From positions 372,001 to 436,000 of the forward strand of contig NZ_FOKV01000003.1 in the NCBI RefSeq assembly GCF_900112105.1: a stretch of DNA of 64,000 bases, written 5' to 3'. Under the pieces are notes generated by a model that had not been told where the DNA came from, ran no database searches, and saw nothing but the letters and a program-made list of their open reading frames with translations. The translations under genes and the position numbers were made by a program. Below are positions 17,312-23,868 of the stretch, one piece after another; within the stretch, counting starts at the first letter, position 1, and every line of letters begins with the position of its first letter. Source of the stretch: Zunongwangia mangrovi. GTDB lineage: Bacteria > Bacteroidota > Bacteroidia > Flavobacteriales > Flavobacteriaceae.

Positions 17312-18697
17312 ATGAGCTTAATAAAATCTATTTCAGGAATTCGTGGGACTATTGGTGGTAAAATTGGCGATAACTTAACGCCAATCGATACCGTGAAATT
17401 TGCTGCAGCTTACGGAACCTGGTTAAAATGGACTTCAGATAAAGAAAACTTAAAAGTAGTAATTGGTCGTGACGCCAGGATTTCTGGGAGTATGATTCAA
17501 CAACTTACGGTAAATACTTTGGTTGGTTTAGGAATCGATGTGGTAGATATCGATCTTTCTACAACACCAACAGTTGAAGTTGCAGTGCCTTTAGAAAATG
17601 CTGATGGCGGAATTATTCTTACGGCTAGCCACAATCCTAAACAATGGAATGCATTAAAATTGCTGAATAATAAAGGTGAATTTTTAAGCGGAGAAGACGG
17701 AGCGAAAATTCTTGAAATTGCTGAAAGTGATGATTTTAATTTTGCTGAAGTCGACGATCTTGGGAAAATTACCAAAATCGACGATTACATCGATCGACAT
17801 ATCGAAGAAGTTTTAAAACTGAAGTTGGTAGATGCAGAGAAGATTAAGTCGGCTAAGTTTAAAGTTGTTGTAGATGCGGTGAACTCTACCGGCGGAATTG
17901 CGATCCCAAAACTTCTTAAGCAATTGGGTGCTGAAGTGGTTGAATTATACTGCGAACCCAACGGCCACTTCCCTCATAATCCCGAGCCTTTAAAAGAGCA
18001 TCTTGCTGATATTTGTGAATTGGTAAAGAAAGAAAGTGCCGATTTTGGAGTGGTGGTAGATCCAGATGTAGATCGTTTGGCGTTTATCGATGAAACCGGA
18101 GAAATGTTTGGCGAGGAATATACCTTAGTGGCCTGTGCCGATTATGTACTTGGGAAAATTCCGGGTGATACGGTTAGTAATTTATCGTCTTCCAGAGCTT
18201 TACGTGATGTTACGCAAAAACATGGCGGAAGTTATAAAGCCAGCGCGGTTGGCGAAGTAAATGTGGTAACGCTAATGAAAGAATCTAATGCGGTTATTGG
18301 CGGAGAAGGGAATGGCGGAATTATTTATCCTGAAGCGCATTACGGGCGTGATAGTTTAGTGGGTGTGGCTTTGTTTTTAACACATTTAGCTGAAAAGAAA
18401 GTAAAAGTTTCTGAGCTGCGAGCTGAATATCCTGCCTATTACATGAGCAAAAATAAAATTGAATTAACTCCGCAAATAGATGTTGATGCTATTTTAAAAG
18501 CGATGGAAGAGAAATATGCAAATGAAGAAATTAGCACGGTAGACGGGGTGAAAATTGACTTTCCAGAAAATTGGGTACACTTAAGAAAATCGAATACAGA
18601 GCCTATTATTAGAATTTATACCGAAGCCAAATCACAACAAAAAGCTGATGAACTTGCACAGCAAATGATTAGTGAAATTAAGGAGATCGTTGGGTAG
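17312..18697 (+). CDS. glmM: Phosphoglucosamine mutase (GlmM-type phosphohexomutase)
   Basis: Alpha-D-phosphohexomutase that probably converts glucosamine 6-phosphate to glucosamine 1-phosphate, the step before UDP-GlcNAc for peptidoglycan and lipid A. The 461-residue protein has the phosphoserine loop 'TASHNP' with Ser106, the metal-binding 'DPDVDRLAFID' in the middle, the sugar-binding 'GEGNGGIIYPE' and the phosphate-binding 'RKSNTEPIIRIY' near the C-terminus. The short N-terminus 'SGIRGTIGGK' is GlmM-like. A phosphomannomutase or phosphoglucomutase role cannot be excluded from sequence alone. It has its own promoter and is followed by a repeat-rich region rather than a partner gene. Confidence 0.85.
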   Translation: MSLIKSISGIRGTIGGKIGDNLTPIDTVKFAAAYGTWLKWTSDKENLKVVIGRDARISGSMIQQLTVNTLVGLGIDVVDIDLSTTPTVEVAVPLENADGGIILTASHNPKQWNALKLLNNKGEFLSGEDGAKILEIAESDDFNFAEVDDLGKITKIDDYIDRHIEEVLKLKLVDAEKIKSAKFKVVVDAVNSTGGIAIPKLLKQLGAEVVELYCEPNGHFPHNPEPLKEHLADICELVKKESADFGVVVDPDVDRLAFIDETGEMFGEEYTLVACADYVLGKIPGDTVSNLSSSRALRDVTQKHGGSYKASAVGEVNVVTLMKESNAVIGGEGNGGIIYPEAHYGRDSLVGVALFLTHLAEKKVKVSELRAEYPAYYMSKNKIELTPQIDVDAILKAMEEKYANEEISTVDGVKIDFPENWVHLRKSNTEPIIRIYTEAKSQQKADELAQQMISEIKEIVG

Positions 18698-18709
18698 GTG
18701 GTTTTTGGT

Positions 18710-18780
18710 TAACAGTTTGCAGTTTACGGTGAACGTTTGGAAATTAATAGTTTACGGTGAGCAGTTAGCAGGAGCAGTTT
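18710..18780 (+). repeat. Left flank repeats of the palindrome array
   Basis: AGTTTACGGTGA occurs twice (18721-18732 and 18749-18760) within a stretch made of variants of 'cagtttacggtgaacagt'. A related sequence occurs in inverted orientation at 19916-19940 (ACTGTAAACTGGGACTGTTC and on), so these two patches bracket the GIY-YIG gene and three and a half of the palindromes. Confidence 0.6.
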
Positions 18781-18859
18781 GAGTAAATTTTCGAAGTATT
18801 AAATTTAATAAACAAGCAAATATGGAGATCCCAAAATTAAATTGGGGTTTTCAAAGCAC

Positions 18860-18996
18860 TTCTCGATACAACGAATCTTTCCGTTTTACTTCAAGATTCG
18901 TCACTCGAAGTGACAATTTCGTAAATAAGAATTTTTTTGGCTGTCAGTTCGAGTGGTTTTAATGGAGTGATAGCGGAATTAAAATTGTATCGAGAA
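18860..18996 (+). repeat. Palindromic repeat, copy A
   Basis: A 137-bp imperfect palindrome. The outer arms are TTCTCGATACAA (18860-18871) and TTGTATCGAGAA (18985-18996), exact reverse complements; the inner arms CACTCGAAGTGACA (18902-18915) and TGTCAGTTCGAGTG (18942-18955) match at 13 of 14 positions and share the same centre, so the whole unit could fold into one long hairpin. It lies upstream of the GIY-YIG gene in the same array family as copies B-E. Just beyond it GAACTAA and TTAGTTC (18994-19014) form another small inverted repeat. Confidence 0.85.
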
Positions 18997-19049
18997 CTAA
19001 ATTTAAGTTAGTTCTTCAAATTCACTTGATATGCCATGCATGATTATTA

Positions 19050-19337
19050 ATGAAACAGTACTTTGTTTACATATTACTTTGCAACGATAATACCTATTAT
19101 ACAGGTGTAACTTCTAATCTGGAACATCGGATGAAGGAACATGACTCAGGCAAATATCCTGATTCCTATACTTATAAGAGAAGGCCTGTTGAGCTGAAAT
19201 TTTTCAACACATTTAAAGATGTTGAAGAGGCTATTTTATTCGAGAAGAAAATAAAGAAATGGTCTAAAGCAAAGAAAGTTGCTTTGATCAATTCCGAGTT
19301 TGAAAAACTTCCGAATTTAGCCAAGAAAAAGTTTTAA
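19050..19337 (+). CDS. GIY-YIG nuclease domain protein
   Basis: A 95-residue single-domain GIY-YIG protein of the UPF0213/YhbQ type. The motif is 'YFVYILLCNDNTYYTGVTSN' followed by 'LEHRMKEHDSG' with the conserved Arg and His, 'SYTYKRRPVELKFF' and the Glu of 'EAILFEKKIKKW', the metal-binding residue. The whole fold is present and no key residue is lost, so it may be an active DNA nuclease. It sits alone between palindromic repeats A and B, with no promoter that I can identify and no partner gene. UPF0213 proteins have no established job; a link with repeat mobility or maintenance is my inference from the position. Confidence 0.85.
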   Translation: MKQYFVYILLCNDNTYYTGVTSNLEHRMKEHDSGKYPDSYTYKRRPVELKFFNTFKDVEEAILFEKKIKKWSKAKKVALINSEFEKLPNLAKKKF

Positions 19338-19408
19338 AGGCAGTGTGATTTAAGAGTGGAACTATGATTTTATCGAGATTGGAAATTAAATTGGCGTTTT
19401 CAAAATAC

Positions 19409-19545
19409 TTCTCGATACAACTAATCTTTCCGTTTTACTTCAAGATTCGTCACTCGAAAAGACAATTTCGTTAATAAAATTTTTATCGCCTGTCATTTCG
19501 AGCGATTTTAATGGATTGATAGCATAATTAAAATAGTTTCGAGAA
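19409..19545 (+). repeat. Palindromic repeat, copy B
   Basis: The outer left arm TTCTCGATACAA (19409-19420) is intact; the right arm TAGTTTCGAGAA (19534-19545) has two changes. The inner arms are CACTCGAAAAGACA (19451-19464) and TGTCATTTCGAGCG (19491-19504). Length is 137 bp, as in copy A. It starts a tandem series with a 182-bp pitch. Confidence 0.85.
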
Positions 19546-19590
19546 CTAAGTTTATGGAGGACAGCAATAAAATTGGCATTTTCAAAGCAC

Positions 19591-19727
19591 TTCTCGATAC
19601 AACGAATCTTTCCATTTCACTTCAAGATTCGCCACTCGAAGTGACAATCTCGTTAATAAGATTTTTAGCGCCTGTCATTTCGAGCGATTTTAATGGATTG
19701 ATAGCATAATTAAAATAGTTTCGAGAA
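19591..19727 (+). repeat. Palindromic repeat, copy C
   Basis: Exactly 182 bp downstream of copy B, with the left arm at 19591-19602 and the same altered right arm (TAGTTTCGAGAA) at 19716-19727. The 45-bp linker to the next copy ('ctaagtttatggaggacagc' and on) equals the B-C linker almost base for base, so B and C arose by tandem duplication. Confidence 0.85.
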
Positions 19728-19772
19728 CTAAGTTTATGGAGGACAGCAATAAAATTGGCATTTTCAAAGCGC

Positions 19773-19908
19773 TTCTCGATACAACGAATCTTTCCGTTTT
19801 ACTTCAAGCTTCGCCACTCGAAGTGACACCTTCATAAATAGATTATTATAGATTGTCAGTTTGAGTGATTTTAATGGATTGACAGCGGAATTAAAATTGT
19901 ATCGAGAA
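19773..19908 (+). repeat. Palindromic repeat, copy D
   Basis: 182 bp after copy C. The outer arms are both intact (TTCTCGATACAA at 19773-19784, TTGTATCGAGAA at 19897-19908), as in copy A, and the inner arm is CACTCGAAGTGACA. The left linker matches that of C, while the right half resembles A, so the copy looks like a mosaic. Confidence 0.85.
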
Positions 19909-19954
19909 TTTATGGACTGTAAACTGGGACTGTTCACTGCTTACTGCAAAAGAC

Positions 19955-20110
19955 TTCTCGATACAACAAATTTCTACGTTACACTGCAAAATTTTCCACT
20001 CGAAGTGACATGATTTTGTCATCTCTACCATATAGGTGAGATCTTGTTTTTATTCGGAAAAGAGATTTCTCCATTCCGCTACACTCCAGTCGAAATGACA
20101 ATTTAGAAAA
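19955..20110 (+). repeat. Half copy E and a related arm
   Basis: The left half of a further unit (TTCTCGATACAA at 19955-19966, CACTCGAAGTGACA at 19997-20010) again falls 182 bp after copy D. The right half is missing; instead a diverged arm with 'CACTCCAGTCGAAATGACA' ends near 20101. The remaining bases up to 20159 are AT-rich and I see nothing else in them. Confidence 0.6.
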
Positions 20111-20159
20111 GAAAACTGATAATTGTTTACTGATTATTGTTAATTGTAATACATAAACT

Positions 20160-21062
20160 CTATTTTACAACAGCATTCTCTGGGATGGGGGCATTGCGGT
20201 GTTTAAAGCGCTTGTGCGTCCATAGATAATATTCTGGATGGGCTTTGATTTGAGCTTCCAGTCGGTCACGGAAGGAAGTGGTTATAGAAAAGTCTGGCTC
20301 AGATTGTGGATTATTGGTGATCTTTTTTAGGCGGGCTTCATAGAAACCTCGTTTTACTTTTTCGACTTCAAGATAGTACACCGGCATATCGAAATCCTTG
20401 GATAACTTTTCAGTTCCGGTAAAAAATGGCACTTTAATTCCCATAAAATCGGTCCAGAACTTATAATTTGCTCGTTTCGGAGTTTGATCGGCAATCATTC
20501 CGTAGATACCATTCAGGTTATTTTTTTGATGTCTGGCTACGGTGCTCACTACACGGTGAGATTCGATCATTTCAGTATTAAATTTTCCGCGAATATCTTT
20601 TACCAGCTTGTCGAAGTATTTATTTCTAATACGTTTATAGATTCCGTGTCCCTTAAGTTTAAGTCCGTATACTTCCATAGAGATCATCCACTCGTAACTG
20701 GCATAATGTCCACACATAACTAAAACTCCTTTACCAAGATTGTTTAGGGTCTCAATATCTTCAGGTTGAGTAAAAACAAAGCGTTTTTTTAATTCGGCTT
20801 CAGAAATTGTAAGTGTTTTTATCATTTCTAAGAACATATCACACATGTGATGATAAAACTTCTTTTTAATGATTTTTAATTCGGTTTCAGATTTTTCAGG
20901 AAAAGCCAATTTTAGATTGTTTTCCACAGTTTTTTTACGATAACCAACAATGTGATAGACCAAGATGTAAACCAGATCTGAGAATAAATAAAAAAGCCTA
21001 AAGGGTAAGATTGAAATTAACCAGAGTAGAGGATAAACAAGCCAGAAAACAAATCCCTGCAT
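20160..21062 (-). CDS. LpxL/HtrB-type lysophospholipid acyltransferase
   Basis: A 300-residue inner-membrane enzyme of the lipid A late-acyltransferase family, expected to move a fatty acyl group onto a lipid A precursor or another lipid in the cytoplasmic leaflet. An N-terminal hydrophobic anchor (about residues 4-40) is followed by the catalytic HX4E motif 'GHYASYEW' (His119, Glu124), 'GIYKRIRNKYFDKL' and 'GMIADQTPK', the segment usual in LpxL-like proteins. The C-terminal 'PEYYLWTHKRFKHR' is also typical. The acceptor is not known; other acceptors, such as ornithine or flavolipids, are possible in this phylum. It is divergent from the rhomboid gene, with mirror-image promoter elements between them. 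Confidence 0.85.
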   Translation of the reverse strand: MQGFVFWLVYPLLWLISILPFRLFYLFSDLVYILVYHIVGYRKKTVENNLKLAFPEKSETELKIIKKKFYHHMCDMFLEMIKTLTISEAELKKRFVFTQPEDIETLNNLGKGVLVMCGHYASYEWMISMEVYGLKLKGHGIYKRIRNKYFDKLVKDIRGKFNTEMIESHRVVSTVARHQKNNLNGIYGMIADQTPKRANYKFWTDFMGIKVPFFTGTEKLSKDFDMPVYYLEVEKVKRGFYEARLKKITNNPQSEPDFSITTSFRDRLEAQIKAHPEYYLWTHKRFKHRNAPIPENAVVK

Positions 21063-21076
21063 AAAAAAACTTTCAG

Positions 21077-21095
21077 CAAATATATGGTATATTTG
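21077..21095. promoter_or_regulatory. Mirror-image divergent -7 elements
   Basis: CAAATATA-TGG-TATATTTG: the right half is a consensus -7 element for the rhomboid gene and the left half, read on the other strand, is the same element for the acyltransferase gene. The two are only three bases apart, so RNA polymerase can hardly sit on both at once. I find no good -33 TTG at the right distance on either strand. Confidence 0.55.
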
Positions 21096-21114
21096 AAATT
21101 AAACTGCAATACCT

Positions 21115-21762
21115 ATGGGCAATTTAGAATTGGTAACAATTATCATTATCGCGGCAAACGTGATCATTTCTTTTAAGGGGTTTAATGATCCCGAGTTCTT
21201 TCACAAGTACAAGTTTAATATCGCCGATATAAAAAGTGGTAAAAAATATCAAATCTTAACTTCTGGATTTTTACATGTAGACCATTCGCATTTATTCGTG
21301 AATATGCTTACGCTGTACTTTTTTGCTGATGCGGTGCTTTATTATTTGGGGACAACCGGATTTATCGTGGTCTATTTAGTTAGTTTACTGTTAGGGAATT
21401 TGTTATCGCTGTATTTTCATAAAGATGAGTATAATTATACCGCGGTAGGAGCCAGTGGTGCGGTGATGGGAGTTCTTTACGCTGCCATTTTATTGAATCC
21501 CGATATGATGCTTGGCTTGTTTTTTATTATTCCTATCCCTGCCTATTTATTTGGTATTGGATATTTGCTTTATACGATCTACGGAATGAAAAGCAGAAGA
21601 GATAGCATAGGTCACGATGCCCACTTTGGTGGAGCTGTTGGAGGTTATTTATCAACAATAATCTTAGCGCCATTTGTGTTAGAGGCTCATCTTATGATGG
21701 TTATCCTTTTAGCTGCGCCGATCGTTATATTATTTTTACTTCATCGTAGCGGAAAGATATAG
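21115..21762 (+). CDS. Rhomboid family intramembrane serine protease
   Basis: A 215-residue polytopic membrane protease that cuts transmembrane segments of other proteins. The catalytic serine lies in 'VGASGAVMG' (Ser114), the catalytic histidine in 'GHDAHFGGAVGG' (His170), and the oxyanion residues in 'HSHLFVNM' (His and Asn63). Six hydrophobic segments cover residues 6-21, 60-76, 82-100, 112-128, 134-154 and 171-211, as in the minimal bacterial rhomboid core. All residues needed for activity are present. Substrates cannot be predicted. It is followed 48 bases later by a SIMPL protein gene in the same direction. Confidence 0.9.
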   Translation: MGNLELVTIIIIAANVIISFKGFNDPEFFHKYKFNIADIKSGKKYQILTSGFLHVDHSHLFVNMLTLYFFADAVLYYLGTTGFIVVYLVSLLLGNLLSLYFHKDEYNYTAVGASGAVMGVLYAAILLNPDMMLGLFFIIPIPAYLFGIGYLLYTIYGMKSRRDSIGHDAHFGGAVGGYLSTIILAPFVLEAHLMMVILLAAPIVILFLLHRSGKI

Positions 21763-21810
21763 TTTGGTATCGTATTTGGATTACAGTTTCCAAACAAAAT
21801 GATCAATCTT

Positions 21811-22488
21811 ATGAAAAAATTAGTGCTATTACTGGCGGTCATCACCAGCATGGGGATAAGCGCCCAAAATTCAACCGAAAGAAATACTGTTAGTGTAAGT
21901 GGGGAAGGAACTGTAATGGTAGTTCCCGATATGGTAACTATAAATTCTAGAATCGAAACCGAAGGTTTGGATGCTGAAGCGGTTAAAAAAGAGAATGATA
22001 AAATTGCAAGTAATATCTTTAAATATCTAAAATCGAAAGGAGTTGCTGAAAAAAATATTCAAACAGAATATGTAAATCTTAATAAGCGTGTCGATTATAA
22101 TACTAAGGAAGAAACTTTTGTTGCCAATCAGGCAATTTCGATAAAACTTGAAGATCTTAAAGATTACGAAGAAATAATGCAGGGCTTACTTAAAAATGGT
22201 TTAAACCGAATTAATGGTGTAGAATTTTCTTCTTCTAAAATTGGCGAATATCAAAAAGAAGCGCGTAAAAAAGCCGTTTTAGATGCTAAGAAAAAAGCTG
22301 AAGATTTGGTAGCACCATTAGATCAAAAAATTGGTAAGGCGGTAATGATTTCTGAAAATGGAGGAAATTCTTATCCAGTTTTGAGAATGGCTGAAATGAA
22401 ATCTTCTTCTCAGTCAGATCAGCAAACTATAGCTCCTGGTGAAATGGAAGTTAGTATAAACGTGAATATAAGTTTCCAGTTATATTAA
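21811..22488 (+). CDS. SIMPL (DUF541) domain periplasmic protein
   Basis: A 225-residue exported protein of the SIMPL/DUF541 family. Residues 1-20 form a signal peptide ending 'GISAQ'. The rest shows 'VSVSGEGTVMVVPDMVTINS', the hallmark start of the domain, a heptad-like Lys/Glu region, and 'KEARKKAVLDAKKKAEDLVAPLDQ' followed by the final strand 'MEVSINVNISFQLY'. SIMPL proteins form oligomeric rings in the periplasm; one animal member interacts with a kinase, but the bacterial role is unclear. An ATG at 21799 is in frame, but the ATG at 21811 begins the signal peptide cleanly. A strong terminator follows. Confidence 0.85.
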   Translation: MKKLVLLLAVITSMGISAQNSTERNTVSVSGEGTVMVVPDMVTINSRIETEGLDAEAVKKENDKIASNIFKYLKSKGVAEKNIQTEYVNLNKRVDYNTKEETFVANQAISIKLEDLKDYEEIMQGLLKNGLNRINGVEFSSSKIGEYQKEARKKAVLDAKKKAEDLVAPLDQKIGKAVMISENGGNSYPVLRMAEMKSSSQSDQQTIAPGEMEVSINVNISFQLY

Positions 22489-22527
22489 TCTGAAGTTACT
22501 TCAGATTCTTAATTAGTTAGTTAAATA

Positions 22528-22557
22528 AAAAAATCCCCGGTTTTGCCGGGGATTTTT
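22528..22557. terminator. Bidirectional terminator
   Basis: AAATCCCCGG and CCGGGGATTT around a short TTTTG loop, with A-runs on one side and T-runs on the other, between the stops of the convergent SIMPL and TlpA-like genes. It can end both transcripts. Confidence 0.9.
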
Positions 22558-22584
22558 AATTCAATATTTTCCAGAAGAAAGAAC

Positions 22585-23709
22585 TTATTCAGCTGCTAAA
22601 AGTTCTCCAATTCTTTTGTCTAAAGCTTCTTCACCACGAACATCACGATCTACGATCACTCCGTTTTCGTCGATAATGAAAGTAGCAGGAATTGCACGAA
22701 TTCCGTATTTTTTGGCGATTGGCTCGTCCCAAAACTTAAGATTAGAAACATGATTCCAAACAAGACCATCGTCTTCAATAGCTTTTAGCCATTTATCTTT
22801 TTCGTTAGGCTTATCTAGAGAAACGCTAATAATGTTTAAACCTTTATCGTGGTATTTGTTGTACACTTTTACAACGTTTGGATTTTCCTGTCTACAAGGT
22901 TTACACCACGCTGCCCAAAAGTCGATTATCGTTACTTTACCCATAGCATCAGCTAAAGCTAATTCTTCACCATCTGGAGTTGGACCGCTAAAATCTGGAG
23001 CTTCGCTACCAATTTCAGTAGCATTCATAGTATCAAGTTGTTTCCCGATCATTTCTCCATAAGGAGTATTTTTAACATCCTCAGACAATGAAGCATAAAG
23101 TTCTTTGATTTTCTTGATATCTGGTTGCTGAGCTCTAAGAAGATCCATAATTGCCATAATAGCGATAAATGAATCTGGATTTTCTTCAGCAATTTGCATT
23201 TTGAATAACTTGTCGTTATCGATGATCTCTTTTTGCGTTGCCTGTAAAGTTTCCAGTTTTGTAGAGTCTTTACTTTGATAAGCCGCTCTCATTTCTGCAC
23301 CAAGCTTGTTTCCTTCTTTGTTGATCGCCTGGTAATGCTCTAAATATTCATTTAAAAGCTCGTTTTCTTTACCTCCTTTTTTCTTAGAAGCCTGGATGCT
23401 ATCCTTGTAAATAGTGAAGTCGATATTTTCATTCTCTGAAATAAAAAGAACCATTCCATTAACGCCTTCAACTTCTAGAGCACTTAAATTTGAGTTTTCT
23501 ACATCAGCAAGATCAAGTTCAAATTTTCCGTTTTCAATAGAGGTAGAGTCGATTCTTGCTGGTCTTTGGTTTAGCTCCTTAACTTCAGAAACATAAACCA
23601 TTTTACCATTCTCAATTCCTTCAGCTTTACCTGAGATCGAATATCCCTGATCTTTTTCGCATCCGGTTAGTATAACCAATAAACTAGCTATTCCTATTAA
23701 TTTTCGCAT
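22585..23709 (-). CDS. TlpA-like thiol-disulfide lipoprotein with DUF4369
   Basis: A 374-residue membrane-anchored lipoprotein (lipobox 'LTGC', Cys17). The N-terminal half (about 20-110) has the beta pattern of DUF4369, common in Bacteroidota; a helical Lys/Glu-rich linker follows (110-230); the C-terminal half (235-374) is a thioredoxin fold with the redox motif 'WCKPC' (Cys269, Cys272), 'IIDFWAAW' and the cis-proline segment 'IPATFIID'. It probably reduces or isomerises disulfides in the periplasm. No partner such as DsbD is next to it. TACTTTTG on the minus strand at 23737-23730 may be its -7 element. Confidence 0.9.
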   Translation of the reverse strand: MRKLIGIASLLVILTGCEKDQGYSISGKAEGIENGKMVYVSEVKELNQRPARIDSTSIENGKFELDLADVENSNLSALEVEGVNGMVLFISENENIDFTIYKDSIQASKKKGGKENELLNEYLEHYQAINKEGNKLGAEMRAAYQSKDSTKLETLQATQKEIIDNDKLFKMQIAEENPDSFIAIMAIMDLLRAQQPDIKKIKELYASLSEDVKNTPYGEMIGKQLDTMNATEIGSEAPDFSGPTPDGEELALADAMGKVTIIDFWAAWCKPCRQENPNVVKVYNKYHDKGLNIISVSLDKPNEKDKWLKAIEDDGLVWNHVSNLKFWDEPIAKKYGIRAIPATFIIDENGVIVDRDVRGEEALDKRIGELLAAE

Positions 23710-23868
23710 GATTAAATATTAATTTTGTGCAAAAGTAATGAACTGATCGTTGAAAGCGGTGTGATTCTTGCAAAAGTTTTGTAATTTAAACTCTAAGACT
23801 TTTTAGAACATATTTATAGTACTAATAGTTTACTTTTAGATCAATTTACGGCCAAATAAATTTAAAGA

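Noticed and set aside
19388-20010. CRISPR array (regular 182-bp spacing)
   Set aside because: The repeated units are long palindromes with nearly identical linkers, far longer than CRISPR repeats and spacers, and no cas gene is present.
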